Assembly (NCBI GenBank): GCA_019428945.1
Contig: JAHYJM010000013.1
Coordinates: forward strand, 1-35,421
Source: Bacillota bacterium
GTDB taxonomy: Bacteria; Bacillota; Dethiobacteria; DTU022
Direction: 5' to 3'
Length of the DNA: 35,421 nucleotides
A program made the position numbers and the translations under genes. Under the pieces are notes generated by a model. That model made no database searches and had not been told where the DNA came from. It was given only the letters and a program-made list of their open reading frames with translations. Each line of letters begins with the position of its first letter. Position 1 is the stretch's first letter. Shown here in pieces: positions 1-9,898 of this stretch.

Positions 1-105
1 GGCATACAGCTTACAGGACCGGTTTCAGCAATCTTCATTTTAGTCGGAGTGATCGTATTTTCCCGCTACCCGGAAAAAGAAGTCAGAACATACCAGGAGG
101 ACTAA
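1..105 (+). CDS. C-terminal fragment of a membrane transporter (possibly GPH/MFS-type symporter); gene runs off the left edge
   Basis: Frame 1 reads GIQLTGPVSAIFILVGVIVFSRYPEKEVRTYQED then TAA at 103-105: one hydrophobic helix followed by a charged tail. Family call is tentative. Confidence 0.4.
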   Translation, partial: GIQLTGPVSAIFILVGVIVFSRYPEKEVRTYQED

Positions 106-107
106 AC

Positions 108-138
108 TGGGACAGGGGGGACAGGTCCTTTTGTCCCA
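108..138 (+). repeat. 31-bp REP-like palindrome, copy C1 (TGGGACAGGGGGGACAGGTCCTTTTGTCCCA)
   Basis: Arms TGGGACA/TGTCCCA and core GGACAGGTCC shared with four other copies in this window. Confidence 0.9.
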
Positions 139-156
139 TTCACGGAGGTGCTTTAT

Positions 157-633
157 ATGACAGATAACAAGGCCCTGGAGAGGGCAAAAATATACCTGGA
201 TAAATTTAAGCTTCATCTTGAACCAAAGGAGCACGAACAAACCACCAAAACATCCGTTGAAGCTGCACAGGCTTTAGGTGTTGAGGTTGGGCAGATCGCC
301 AAAACAATCCTTTTCAGGGCAGGTCAGTCATACGGCCTTTTTGTTGCCGCAGGAGATATAACTATTGACGCAAAGAAGGTTAAAGCCCTGCTCGGTGGCG
401 GCAAGGTCAGAATTGCAAAACCCGATGAAGTTGAGGAAATAACAGGCTACCGCGTTGGCGGGGTATGCCCTTTTGATATAAAACCGGAGATTAAAATATT
501 TATTGACAGTTCAATGGCACGTTTTGATATAGTTTTCAGCGCTGCCGGATCGAGCCATTCTTACCTGCCGATTACCCTTGAACAGCTTGAGCAGGTTACA
601 GGCGGCACTATCGTTGATATGCAGAAAGAATGA
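157..633 (+). CDS. YbaK/EbsC-family aminoacyl-tRNA deacylase (Cys-tRNA(Pro)-like editing protein)
   Basis: MTDNKALERAKIYLDKF...ALGVEVGQIAKTILFRAG...ITIDAKKVKALLG...TGYRVGGVCPF..., typical YbaK fold. RBS GGAGG 8 nt before ATG at 157. Confidence 0.85.
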   Translation: MTDNKALERAKIYLDKFKLHLEPKEHEQTTKTSVEAAQALGVEVGQIAKTILFRAGQSYGLFVAAGDITIDAKKVKALLGGGKVRIAKPDEVEEITGYRVGGVCPFDIKPEIKIFIDSSMARFDIVFSAAGSSHSYLPITLEQLEQVTGGTIVDMQKE

Positions 634-639
634 TCAAAG

Positions 640-670
640 TGGGACAAATGGACCTGTCCCCTTTGTCCCA
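640..670 (-). repeat. 31-bp REP-like palindrome, copy C2 (minus strand TGGGACAAAGGGGACAGGTCCATTTGTCCCA)
   Basis: Same family as C1, inverted; exactly fills the space between two convergent stop codons. Confidence 0.9.
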
Positions 671-1702
671 TTAGGTTAGGGTGGGGTTGTGATCGCGCCA
701 GGGATGATTCAGGCGAAGCTGGTGCAGGGCATCGAGGTTGAGTTCCGCTACGGCCATCGCTTCGCTGCTGAATGATTCAACCTCAGCCAGCACACCGTCG
801 CGTTTTGGAGTAATCTCCAGGGGAGCAAAGATACCGGCTCTGCCGGTAAATGTAAAGCCGGCTACACTGCCAACAAGGGAGCTCTTGATTCCATAAATAA
901 CGCTTTCCTGCACCCTGGGCCAGATTCCCCGCAGGGCGAGCCAGTAATTATATTCTTCAAGGTTTGCGATTGGCAATAAGACAATATCCACCCGGTGCGA
1001 TTCGAGGATTCTGAAGGTTTCATAATAGGTTGCATCCATGCATACAGGTATGGCCAACCTGCCCAGCGGTGTGTCAAAATGTGAAAATGAGCGGCCCCGT
1101 TTGAGCTGCCACTCAGCCTCAACCGGCAGCAGGTGAACTTTGTCCTGACTGCCGATAAGCCTGCCTTCCGGGCTGTACAAAAAAGACCTGTTTACCACAG
1201 TCCCGGCTTCAGCAAAAGGGTAACTACCGGCCATTATGTAAACGCCGTAGGCTTGAGCGAGGCTTGAGAACAAAAGATCAATAAAGGGCTTAACTGCCGG
1301 AGTCATAAAACTGAAGATATCGGCTAAGCTGATACCGGATCCTGTATTTTTACCGGCGCTTTGATCAGGGGCATTTTGGTATGACTTTTCCAGTTGATCA
1401 ATACCGGGCAGCATCCCAAAAAGCGGCAGGCTGTTATACTCGGGGAAGGCAACTATCTGCGCTCCCGCCTCAAAAGCTTCTTTAACCCTGCGGTGCATCT
1501 CGTCGGCATAGGCCAGGGGATTTTTGAATAGCTTAAGTTCCACCTGAAGGGCGGCTGCCCTGACCCGTTTTCTGTCAACCGGTGCCGGGATGTATGGCTG
1601 AGGTAAAACAGATTTAAGGTGGCGGCGCAGGCGGGCGGGACGGCAGAGCCAGACCAGGTAGCGCTGAAAGAGCTTTTCTTTAAATTGATCAATTAAACGC
1701 AT
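671..1702 (-). CDS. Carbon-nitrogen hydrolase (nitrilase superfamily) protein with intact catalytic motifs
   Basis: IVAFPEYNS (Glu), SQDKVHLLP (Lys) and IPVCMDATYYE (Cys) in nitrilase spacing. Confidence 0.8.
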   Translation of the reverse strand: MRLIDQFKEKLFQRYLVWLCRPARLRRHLKSVLPQPYIPAPVDRKRVRAAALQVELKLFKNPLAYADEMHRRVKEAFEAGAQIVAFPEYNSLPLFGMLPGIDQLEKSYQNAPDQSAGKNTGSGISLADIFSFMTPAVKPFIDLLFSSLAQAYGVYIMAGSYPFAEAGTVVNRSFLYSPEGRLIGSQDKVHLLPVEAEWQLKRGRSFSHFDTPLGRLAIPVCMDATYYETFRILESHRVDIVLLPIANLEEYNYWLALRGIWPRVQESVIYGIKSSLVGSVAGFTFTGRAGIFAPLEITPKRDGVLAEVESFSSEAMAVAELNLDALHQLRLNHPWRDHNPTLT

Positions 1703-1744
1703 ATTACTTCGAACCCACTTTTCAGGTTGATTCCTGCCGGAGGC

Positions 1745-2596
1745 CTAATTTCGGCCCAGTTCACTGTACGCTTCAGGATTTAGAAGCTCAAGCAGGGGGT
1801 ACTTTTGCTTTAATTCTTGACGGGCTGGTTCGTCAAGCCAGGCTGCTGCATATGAATCACCAGGGTAGCCGCGGGCCAGGTAACCGCTCAAACCGGGGGT
1901 TATTTCGCAGGGCCCGTGCACTATTGGCGCTGCTCCAAAGCTGCGATCAGCCAGCTTACCGGACAGCTGAGCCTCAACAGCCCAAAACTGATTCTGCTGG
2001 ACCTGGGCCCAGATACCGGCAGCCTGGGGCCAGCAGTTGAACCCTGCCTCAAGCGCACCGCAGTGTAATATGATGTCTGCACCATTAAGGGCCAGGATAC
2101 GTCCTGTTTCAGGGTGGCGGGCATCATTGCCGATGATCAGGCCTGCTTTAAGTTCACCGACAGTAAAAAAGTTCAGCGCTTCTCCCCTGCACAAACCTGC
2201 CTCTCTTTCTTCACGGGTCAAATGAGTCTGTTTTTGGCTTACAATAACTCTTCCTTCCGGATCGAAACAGCAGGCGCTGTGAAAGATGCACCCGCTCTCT
2301 CTGAAAAAATATGTGCCGGGAACAAGGTATATTTCCAGTTCCCGGGCGGCAGAAGCATGCAGATCAAGAAATAGTTCCAGCCATTTCCCGTATCCTGAAG
2401 TTAAGTCCTTAAGGATAGTGAAAAAGTCTGCCGGGGGTTTTAGTTGAGCCGTTGAAAATCCAACCAGGAGTGAGCTGTAAGCGGGCAAAACTACCAGTGA
2501 AGCACCAGTTTGCTTCAGCATGGTTAAGAGGCTATTCCGGTAATCTTCCAGACTGTTCATCTTAATGCCGGCCAGAGTTAATGCGGCAACCCTCAA
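1745..2596 (-). CDS. Nitrilase-superfamily paralog, probable pseudoenzyme
   Basis: Alignable with the neighbouring gene (FDPEGRVIVSQKQTHL vs YSPEGRLIGSQDKVHL; GIWAQVQQ vs GIWPRVQE), but catalytic positions are substituted. Likely start is TTG at 2596 after AGGAGGAGAGG; the ORF track extends to 2758. Confidence 0.7.
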   Translation of the reverse strand: MRVAALTLAGIKMNSLEDYRNSLLTMLKQTGASLVVLPAYSSLLVGFSTAQLKPPADFFTILKDLTSGYGKWLELFLDLHASAARELEIYLVPGTYFFRESGCIFHSACCFDPEGRVIVSQKQTHLTREEREAGLCRGEALNFFTVGELKAGLIIGNDARHPETGRILALNGADIILHCGALEAGFNCWPQAAGIWAQVQQNQFWAVEAQLSGKLADRSFGAAPIVHGPCEITPGLSGYLARGYPGDSYAAAWLDEPARQELKQKYPLLELLNPEAYSELGRN

Positions 2597-2879
2597 TTTA
2601 AGTTTACCTCTCCTCCTGTATCGCATACGAACATTGCATACTGCCAAGTTAACGCAAAGAGACAAATATACTTCACAAGCCAACTCTCTCAGGGAACTCC
2701 GTGTCGATACCGATCGGGAGAAACCACGTGGACGGACAGTTCCATCGTTTCTTTTCATCTTTTTAAAGGTGCGGCGACACCCCCCCTGCGAAGGAATGTC
2801 CCCGATGGCTTTCGCTAAGCGTGGGGACGCCCGAGTCGACCCCAGGGTATCGCTTATTTCTAAATTTTTCGCTTTAGTA

Positions 2880-3881
2880 TTACGCTTTGATCAGGTTTAC
2901 CAGGGCCTCTGCCATTTCAGCGGTGCCGGCAGTACCTCCGAGATCGGCGGTAACATTTTTGCCTTCAAGAATTAAAGCAGCCAGGGCATTCTCAATACGC
3001 CGGGCAGCTTCAGCCTCTCCCAGGTAGTCAAGCATCAAAACTGCTGCCATGATCATGGCTGAAGGGTTAACCCGGTTTTGACCAGTATATTTTGGAGCGC
3101 TGCCGTGAACAGGTTCAAAGAGGGCTGCCTGATCACCGATGTTGGCCCCGGGAACCAGGCCCAGGCCTCCGACCAGGCCGGCGCAAAGGTCTGATAAAAT
3201 ATCACCGTAAAGGTTGGGCATAACCAGAACATCATAGAGCTGCGGTTTCTGCACGAGCTGCATGGCCATGTTGTCAACGATGCGATCTTCAAACTCGATC
3301 TGTGGGTATTTTTCGGCCACCGCTCTTGCTGTATCAAGAAAGAGACCGTCACTGAGTTTAAGAATATTGGCCTTGTGCACTGCTGTGACCTTGCTGCGGT
3401 TATTTTTAACAGCATATTCAAAAGCAAACCTGACGATTCGCTCAGATGCTTTCCGGGTAATGATCTTGATGCTTTCCGCCGCATCGCTGCCAACCATATG
3501 CTCAACCCCGGAATAGAGATCTTCTGTATTCTCGCGCACCACAACAAGATCGATATCCCGGTAGGGTGAAACCACTCCCGGGATTGTTTTTGAAGGGCGC
3601 AGGTTCGCATAGAGATCGAGCTCCATGCGCAGGGCAACGTTGATGCTTCTGAAACCGGAACCGATTGGCGTTGTCAGCGGACCTTTTAAACCAACCCGGT
3701 TCTTTCTCAGCGAGGCAAGCACTTCCTCGGGCAAAGGTGTGCCATATTCGGCAATCGCTCCTTCGCCGGCGCTTACTTCGTCCCAGTTAATCTTCACTCC
3801 CGCTGCTTCAATTACGGAAAGGGTCGCTTCTGTTATCTCCGGCCCGATACCGTCTCCTTTGATTAATGTTACTGTGTGCAT
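2880..3881 (-). CDS. NAD-dependent isocitrate/3-isopropylmalate dehydrogenase family (isocitrate dehydrogenase-like)
   Basis: [17 protein letters not shown]...[39 protein letters not shown]...[14 protein letters not shown]...[21 protein letters not shown]...[14 protein letters not shown]. Confidence 0.9.
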   Translation of the reverse strand: MHTVTLIKGDGIGPEITEATLSVIEAAGVKINWDEVSAGEGAIAEYGTPLPEEVLASLRKNRVGLKGPLTTPIGSGFRSINVALRMELDLYANLRPSKTIPGVVSPYRDIDLVVVRENTEDLYSGVEHMVGSDAAESIKIITRKASERIVRFAFEYAVKNNRSKVTAVHKANILKLSDGLFLDTARAVAEKYPQIEFEDRIVDNMAMQLVQKPQLYDVLVMPNLYGDILSDLCAGLVGGLGLVPGANIGDQAALFEPVHGSAPKYTGQNRVNPSAMIMAAVLMLDYLGEAEAARRIENALAALILEGKNVTADLGGTAGTAEMAEALVNLIKA

Positions 3882-4486
3882 TAGCAGCCTCCTTGCATGA
3901 TTTTGTCCCAGAACTGCTCTGCCTGGGCCGCGGTTTCATTTATTGATCCGCTGTTGTCAATGATTGCATCAGCATACTTTTTTTTATCTCCGAGCGGCAT
4001 CTGCGCACTCAGGCGGTTTTCTGCTTCAATCCTGCTTAAATGATCGCGCTGCTGCAGGCGTTCCAGCTGTATTTCCGGGGATACATAAACCAGGAGTATC
4101 AAATCAACCCCAGAGTGCATACCGGCTTCGATCAGCAGGGGGATATCGTAAACGATCACAGCATCGGGATCTTTTCCTGCTATCTCAGATGAAAGAACAG
4201 CGAACCTGTCGGCTACCCTGGGGTGAATAATTTCGTTCAGCTTCTCAAGTTTTGCGCTGTCGTTAAAAACAATGCCGGCCAGTTTAACCCGGTCAATGCT
4301 GCGATCGGGTAAAAGTATGGTCTCGCCAAGCCAGTCTACAATTTCCTGCCAGGCCGGCAGATCGGGCTGAACTACCTCCCGTGCGATCTGATCGGCATCA
4401 ATAAGGTGAGCGCCTTTTTTTACCAGCATTTTTGCCACGGTACTTTTACCCGATGCAATACCGCCCGTTAAACCGATAATTAACAT
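3881..4486 (-). CDS. coaE: Dephospho-CoA kinase
   Basis: [42 protein letters not shown]-loop and CoaE signature. Confidence 0.95.
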   Translation of the reverse strand: MLIIGLTGGIASGKSTVAKMLVKKGAHLIDADQIAREVVQPDLPAWQEIVDWLGETILLPDRSIDRVKLAGIVFNDSAKLEKLNEIIHPRVADRFAVLSSEIAGKDPDAVIVYDIPLLIEAGMHSGVDLILLVYVSPEIQLERLQQRDHLSRIEAENRLSAQMPLGDKKKYADAIIDNSGSINETAAQAEQFWDKIMQGGC

Positions 4487-4491
4487 AGGCT

Positions 4492-5343
4492 CTAATTCTC
4501 CCTGTCTTCTTCACTTTCATTTACCTGGCAGCATGGGCAATAGTATGTGCCCCGGCCGGCAACAACTGTTTTTTCGATTAACGCCCCGCATTTTATACAG
4601 TTTTCACCTTTGCGTCCGTAAACGGCGAGCCTGCTCTGAAAATCTCCCAGGGCTCCGCTTGCGCTGCGATAATCGCGAAATGTTGTTCCCCCATGTTCGA
4701 TTCCTTCTTCAAGCACTGCCTTAATAGAATGGTAAAGCGCTTTGGTCTCATCCCGGTTAAGGGAAGAAACCCGGCGAAGAGGGTGGAATCCACAGCGGTG
4801 CAAACATTCATCAGTATATATATTGCCCATCCCTGCGGCAAAATCCTGGTCCAAAAGCAGTGATTTCAGGCGGCTCTTCTCTTTCTTTTTCAGCATCTGC
4901 TGGAAAGTTTCACAATCAAGCTCGTTATAAATATCCGGTCCGACATGTTGTAAAACCAGCTCTTTCAGCTCAGCTTCCCCTGAAACATACCAGAGCCGGC
5001 CAAACCGGCGCATATCGGAATATACCAGCGATGAACGATCAGAAAAGGGCAGTGTAACCCTTAAAAAACGCTCATTTATGCAGCTGCTGTCATCTGTGTA
5101 GATCAGGTTGCCCGTCATCCGCAGGTGAACCACCAGAATACCCTGATCAAGGTAAATAAGCAGATATTTACCTTTACGTCCAATTTTTTTTACAGTACGC
5201 CCCTGCAGGGCTCCGCTGAATTCTTCCGGAGCGGGATGTTCAATTGTTGAAGGCATGTGGAGTATTGGCGCTGCAAAAGTTTTACCGGTTATCAGCGGTT
5301 CCAGTTCACGGCGAATAGTTTCAACCTCAGGCAGTTCGGGCAA
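4492..5343 (-). CDS. mutM: Formamidopyrimidine-DNA glycosylase (Fpg/MutM)
   Basis: MPELPEVETIRRELEPL N-terminus; C-terminal zinc finger CIKCGALIEKTVVAGRGTYYCPCCQ. Confidence 0.95.
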   Translation of the reverse strand: MPELPEVETIRRELEPLITGKTFAAPILHMPSTIEHPAPEEFSGALQGRTVKKIGRKGKYLLIYLDQGILVVHLRMTGNLIYTDDSSCINERFLRVTLPFSDRSSLVYSDMRRFGRLWYVSGEAELKELVLQHVGPDIYNELDCETFQQMLKKKEKSRLKSLLLDQDFAAGMGNIYTDECLHRCGFHPLRRVSSLNRDETKALYHSIKAVLEEGIEHGGTTFRDYRSASGALGDFQSRLAVYGRKGENCIKCGALIEKTVVAGRGTYYCPCCQVNESEEDREN

Positions 5344-5359
5344 TTTTAAATCTCCTGTT

Positions 5360-8029
5360 CTAAAATTTCTTCAGTTCTTCCCAGTTGGCGCCCCATTTAA
5401 GATCAACCTGAAGAGGCACTGAGAGCGTAAAGGCATGCTCCATCTCTTTCTTAATCAGCGGGGCGAAAAAATCGAGCTCAGATTCTTCAATTTCAAAGAG
5501 CAGTTCGTCGTGAATCTGCAGAAGCATTGCCGCATTGAAACCGCCTTCTTCAATGATCCGGTCAATCTTCAGCATGGCCAGCTTAATTATATCGGCGGCC
5601 GAACCCTGAATGGGAGTGTTCAGAGCCATGCGTTCGGCAAAGCTGCGGGTATTATGATTGGATGAATGAATTTCAGGCAGATAGCGCCTTCGATTAAGCA
5701 TGGTGGTCACGTAACCCTGATCGCGGGCCTGCTCAGTGATCATGTCCATATAAGCTTTTACACCGCTGTAACGCTCAAAATAACTGTCAATATAGGCTTT
5801 TGCCTCGGCACGCGGTATTTTAAGCCCCTGGGCCAGACCGTAATCGCTGGAGCCATATATGATACCAAAGTTTACTGCCTTCGCTTTTTCGCGCATCAGG
5901 GGTGTTACTTCTTCAAGTTTTACGTTATTGACTTCAGCAGCAGTGCGACGGTGAATGTCCTGACCTGTGTTAAAAGCCTCTACGAGGATAGGATCTTTAG
6001 ATAAGTGGGCCAGTATTCTCAGTTCCACCTGGGAATAGTCGGCGGCAAAGAAAATCCGTTCCTTATTAGAGGGGATAAAAGCTTTTCTGATCCGCCGTCC
6101 TTCTTCAAGTCTGATCGGGATATTCTGCAGGTTGGGATCGCTGCTGCTGAGCCTTCCAGTGGCAGTTGACGCCTGGTTTAAAACTGTATATATTTTCTCT
6201 TCGCCGGGGTCAACCATTTCGATCATCCCTGAAAGGTAAGTGCCCTCAAGTTTTGAAAGCTGACGGTAGAGAAGTAATAATGCAGCTATTTCATGTTTTT
6301 CTGCCAGCTCTTCAAGGACGCGGGCGTCGGTTGAACGGCCGGTTTTGGTTTTGCGGATTGCCGGCAGTTTTAGCTTATCAAAGAGAACGACAGCTAACTG
6401 CTGCGGAGAATTAATATTGAATTCTTCTCCGGCAAGACTAAAGATTTCTTTCTCAAGCATGTCTAAACGGCTGCATATTTCTTTTGAAAGAGTACGCAGA
6501 TAAGCACTGTCAACTTTAATGCCCCGCCTTTCAATGCGGGCAAGAACTAACGCCAGGGGCAGTTCAAGCTCGAAAAGAAGTTTTTCCAGCGACTGTTCCT
6601 GAAGCTGTTCCAGAAGGTTTTCATAAAGCGGGAATAACTGCCTTGCCTCTTCAGCCAGCCAGGGTCCGCGATGGGGGAGACCTGTTTTTGATTTTTTCCC
6701 TGCTGAAGTTTCCACTGGTTCCAGGCCGAGATAACGCTGGAGCAGATCAGGCAGGTTGTAACGGCCTGCGGCTGGATCGGCCAGGTAAGCGGCAAGGTGA
6801 GTATCAAATTTGATTTCAGGAATTTCAAGACCAAAGTTTAAAAAGAGATGTTCGCACTGCTTGGCATCGTGAACTAAAAGCTTTACATTTCGCTTACACA
6901 GGGAAGAGATCATTTCGAGCGTTTTGTTGCCATCATGCTCATGATCAGAAATTGTAAGGTAGCAGGCCTTCTCCCGGTCTGCTGCCAATGCAACAGTTAC
7001 AAGTGCGCTTCGCCAGTATGGCCAGCCGCCTGCCTGTTCTGCCCGCATTGCAAGAACGGATCCATCCCTGATGTGATCAAGATAATTTTTTAGTTCGCCG
7101 GACGTTTGTAGCTTCACAGCTTCAGGCAGCTCATTACTGATTACCTCTTCACCGCCCGCTGCCGCTTTAACCCGGGAAGCCAGGTTCTTGAATTCAAGCT
7201 CATTTAATATGGCCAGCAGCTCTTCATATTCAGGTTTCTGATAACGGCAAAGATTTTCATCAAATTCAAAGGCAACATTTCGCCTGAGAGTGACAAGATC
7301 ACGGCCTGTGAAAAGCTGATCGCGGTAATCTATTAAGTTTTGGGCCGCTTTGCCCCTGATTTTATCTATATTCTCGTAAAGATTTTCAATAGACCCATAT
7401 TCAGCAAGCAGATTACGGGCAGTTTTATCACCAATACCGGGAACACCCGGAATATTGTCGGAAGGATCTCCCTTTAAAGCCTTGTAGTCTATAAACTGAT
7501 CGGTGGTCATGCCGTAGGCTTCTTTTAAAAGATCAGGATCGTAACGCACCATCTGGCTGATCCCCTTTTTAGTGAGCATAACCGTTATATGATCATCAAC
7601 CAGCTGAAGCAGATCGGCATCGCCGGAGACAACAGTTACTGCCTGACCCTGTTCAGCAAACCTGTCAGCGAGGGTGCCGATAACATCATCGGCTTCAAAA
7701 TCATCAACAATAAATACGGGAATACGCATCGCTTTGAGGATTTCCCTGGTGCGCCCGATCTGTTCGGCAAGCTCCTGGGGCATTTTCTCCCGCTGGGCTT
7801 TATAAGTTTCATCAATTCGCACCCGGAAAGAAGGTTTTGGCGGATCAAAGGCAACAGCTATATAATCCGGCTTTTCTTCTTCCAGCAGTTTGAAGAGCAT
7901 ATTTGTAAAACCATAGACAGCATTCGTATGTTCACCCCGGCGGTTTTGCAGGGGGGGCAGAGCATAAAATGCCCTGTAGAGCAAACTATTACCATCGATT
8001 ACAATAAATTTTTCCCGTGATGTTGTCAA
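5360..8029 (-). CDS. polA: DNA polymerase I
   Basis: FIVIDGNSLLYRAFYALPPL (5'-3' exo) and DYSQVELRILAHLSKD...AKAVNFGIIYG...QIHDELLFE (polymerase). Likely TTG start at 8029 after AAAGGAG; ORF track extends to 8092. Confidence 0.95.
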   Translation of the reverse strand: MTTSREKFIVIDGNSLLYRAFYALPPLQNRRGEHTNAVYGFTNMLFKLLEEEKPDYIAVAFDPPKPSFRVRIDETYKAQREKMPQELAEQIGRTREILKAMRIPVFIVDDFEADDVIGTLADRFAEQGQAVTVVSGDADLLQLVDDHITVMLTKKGISQMVRYDPDLLKEAYGMTTDQFIDYKALKGDPSDNIPGVPGIGDKTARNLLAEYGSIENLYENIDKIRGKAAQNLIDYRDQLFTGRDLVTLRRNVAFEFDENLCRYQKPEYEELLAILNELEFKNLASRVKAAAGGEEVISNELPEAVKLQTSGELKNYLDHIRDGSVLAMRAEQAGGWPYWRSALVTVALAADREKACYLTISDHEHDGNKTLEMISSLCKRNVKLLVHDAKQCEHLFLNFGLEIPEIKFDTHLAAYLADPAAGRYNLPDLLQRYLGLEPVETSAGKKSKTGLPHRGPWLAEEARQLFPLYENLLEQLQEQSLEKLLFELELPLALVLARIERRGIKVDSAYLRTLSKEICSRLDMLEKEIFSLAGEEFNINSPQQLAVVLFDKLKLPAIRKTKTGRSTDARVLEELAEKHEIAALLLLYRQLSKLEGTYLSGMIEMVDPGEEKIYTVLNQASTATGRLSSSDPNLQNIPIRLEEGRRIRKAFIPSNKERIFFAADYSQVELRILAHLSKDPILVEAFNTGQDIHRRTAAEVNNVKLEEVTPLMREKAKAVNFGIIYGSSDYGLAQGLKIPRAEAKAYIDSYFERYSGVKAYMDMITEQARDQGYVTTMLNRRRYLPEIHSSNHNTRSFAERMALNTPIQGSAADIIKLAMLKIDRIIEEGGFNAAMLLQIHDELLFEIEESELDFFAPLIKKEMEHAFTLSVPLQVDLKWGANWEELKKF

Positions 8030-8048
8030 ACGACCGGCTCCTTTATAA

Positions 8049-8522
8049 TTACACGGTGGAATTAAACTTGCTGTTAAGATCGGCCATTTCAATCGCTGAA
8101 GCGGCAGCCTGCCATCCTTTGTTGCCGGCCTTACTGCCTGCTCGTTCTATTGCCTGTTCGAGGGTGTCGCTGGTGATAACTCCAAATATAACGGGGAGCC
8201 CTGTTTCAAGGCTGACATGGGCGATACCTTTTGCCACTTCGGAAGCTACATAATCAAAGTGAGGGGTTGAACCGCGAATAACTGCTCCCAGGCAGATAAC
8301 AGCATCATAACGCTTGCTCAAAACGGCCTTCTTGGCAGCAAGGGGTATCTCAAAAGCGCCGGGGACCCAGATCAGTTCTATGGCCTCTTCCTGCGCTTCA
8401 TGCCTTTTCAGGCAGTCAATAGCCCCGCTTAAAAGGTGGCCGGAAATAAATTCATTAAAACGACTGACGATGATCGCAAACCGGTAATCACGGGCAACCA
8501 GCTTTCCTTCAATTGTTTTCAA
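8049..8522 (-). CDS. ribH: 6,7-dimethyl-8-ribityllumazine synthase
   Basis: [22 protein letters not shown]...[14 protein letters not shown]...[24 protein letters not shown]. Confidence 0.95.
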   Translation of the reverse strand: MKTIEGKLVARDYRFAIIVSRFNEFISGHLLSGAIDCLKRHEAQEEAIELIWVPGAFEIPLAAKKAVLSKRYDAVICLGAVIRGSTPHFDYVASEVAKGIAHVSLETGLPVIFGVITSDTLEQAIERAGSKAGNKGWQAAASAIEMADLNSKFNSTV

Positions 8523-8675
8523 GTTGATCTCTCCTTGTACAATATAGTTGTTGAATTAAAACCAATCTCCGTTTTTCACAGAATTACGGAGTCTTAACCT
8601 GTTTTGTGCTGCCTATGCTAACCAGAAAAGCAGCATGGAGTGTTGTTTAATTCTAAATTCTTCACACTACTCAGC

Positions 8676-9875
8676 TTACTGCATATTAAGGTAATGACCA
8701 AGTTTTTCTTTCTTTGTCGAAAGGTAATTGCAGTTGTACTGGCAGGGTTCAACTTCCAGTGGAACTCTTTCGACAATATTCAGGTCGTATCCTTCAAGCC
8801 CCTTAATCTTGCGGGGATTGTTGGTCAGCAGTTTAATTTTCTTAAGACCGAGATCGACCATGATCTGGGCACCTACCCCATAGTCGCGCAGATCGGCGGC
8901 AAAACCAAGAGCTTCGTTCGCTTCAACTGTGTCTTTCCCGGAATCCTGCAGTTCATAAGCGCGAATTTTATTCAGCAGACCGATTCCCCTGCCTTCCTGG
9001 CGCATGTAAATAAGTGCCCCGGAACCGGCTTCGGCAATCTGTTTCATTGCCGTGTGCAGCTGGTTGCCGCAGTCACAGCGAAGCGATGCGAATACATCGC
9101 CGGTAAGACATTCTGAATGGACCCTTACCAATGTGGGCTGATCAGAGTTTATGTCACCCATGACCAGGGCCAGGTGAGTGAGGCTGTCGATATTATTTTC
9201 ATAGGCTATTAACTTGAATGTGCCAAAAACGGTAGGCATTTCAGCAGTAGCTCCCCGCCAGACCAGCTTCTCTTTTTTCATCCGGTAGTTAATCAAATCG
9301 GCAATGCTGATAAGCTTCAGATTATGCTCTTTGCAGAAATGAATTAACTGCGGCAAACGGGCCATGCTGCCGTCTTCATTTATTATTTCACAGATAACCC
9401 CGGCAGGCTCCAACCCGGCCATCGCGGCAAGATCAACTGAGGCTTCGGTATGCCCGGCCCGGCGAAGCACACCGCCTTCCATCGCCTCAAGGGGAAAGAT
9501 ATGGCCCGGGCGACGCAGGTCGGCAGGTTCAGTATCGGGATCAAGCAGAGCTTTAATTGTTTTAGCCCTTTCATAAGCAGAGATTCCGGTACTGCATGAA
9601 CCGACATCCACTGAAACTGTGAATGCGGTACAGTGAGTATCAGTATTGTTGGTAACCATAGGCGGCAGATCAAGTTCGCTGACCCGCTTTGAAGTAAGCG
9701 GGGCGCAGACAAGACCCCGGGCATGACGAATCATGAAATTTACCGCTTCCGGGTTTACTTTCGAAGCAGCCATGACCAGATCGCCTTCGTTTTCGCGATC
9801 TTCATCATCGACTACAACAACCATTTTGCCCTCTTTTAAATCCTCAAGAGCTTCTTCTATTGTGTTAAATGACAT
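8676..9875 (-). CDS. ribBA: Bifunctional 3,4-dihydroxy-2-butanone 4-phosphate synthase / GTP cyclohydrolase II
   Basis: [19 protein letters not shown]...FTVSVD...[12 protein letters not shown] and [24 protein letters not shown]...[13 protein letters not shown]. Confidence 0.95.
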   Translation of the reverse strand: MSFNTIEEALEDLKEGKMVVVVDDEDRENEGDLVMAASKVNPEAVNFMIRHARGLVCAPLTSKRVSELDLPPMVTNNTDTHCTAFTVSVDVGSCSTGISAYERAKTIKALLDPDTEPADLRRPGHIFPLEAMEGGVLRRAGHTEASVDLAAMAGLEPAGVICEIINEDGSMARLPQLIHFCKEHNLKLISIADLINYRMKKEKLVWRGATAEMPTVFGTFKLIAYENNIDSLTHLALVMGDINSDQPTLVRVHSECLTGDVFASLRCDCGNQLHTAMKQIAEAGSGALIYMRQEGRGIGLLNKIRAYELQDSGKDTVEANEALGFAADLRDYGVGAQIMVDLGLKKIKLLTNNPRKIKGLEGYDLNIVERVPLEVEPCQYNCNYLSTKKEKLGHYLNMQ

Positions 9876-9898
9876 TTATGTTTCACTCCTTAACTCTT

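Noticed and set aside
108-670. Composite transposon or IS around the ybaK-like gene
   Set aside because: No transposase ORF, and no target-site duplication I can recognise; only the 31-bp inverted repeats are present.
862-1122. Antisense or overlapping ORFs in the track (e.g. 862-1122 -, 3053-3637 -, 8640-9116 +, 29798-30265 +, 33166-33609 +)
   Set aside because: They lie entirely in or opposite strongly recognisable genes, lack plausible RBS/protein motifs and have shadow-frame composition.
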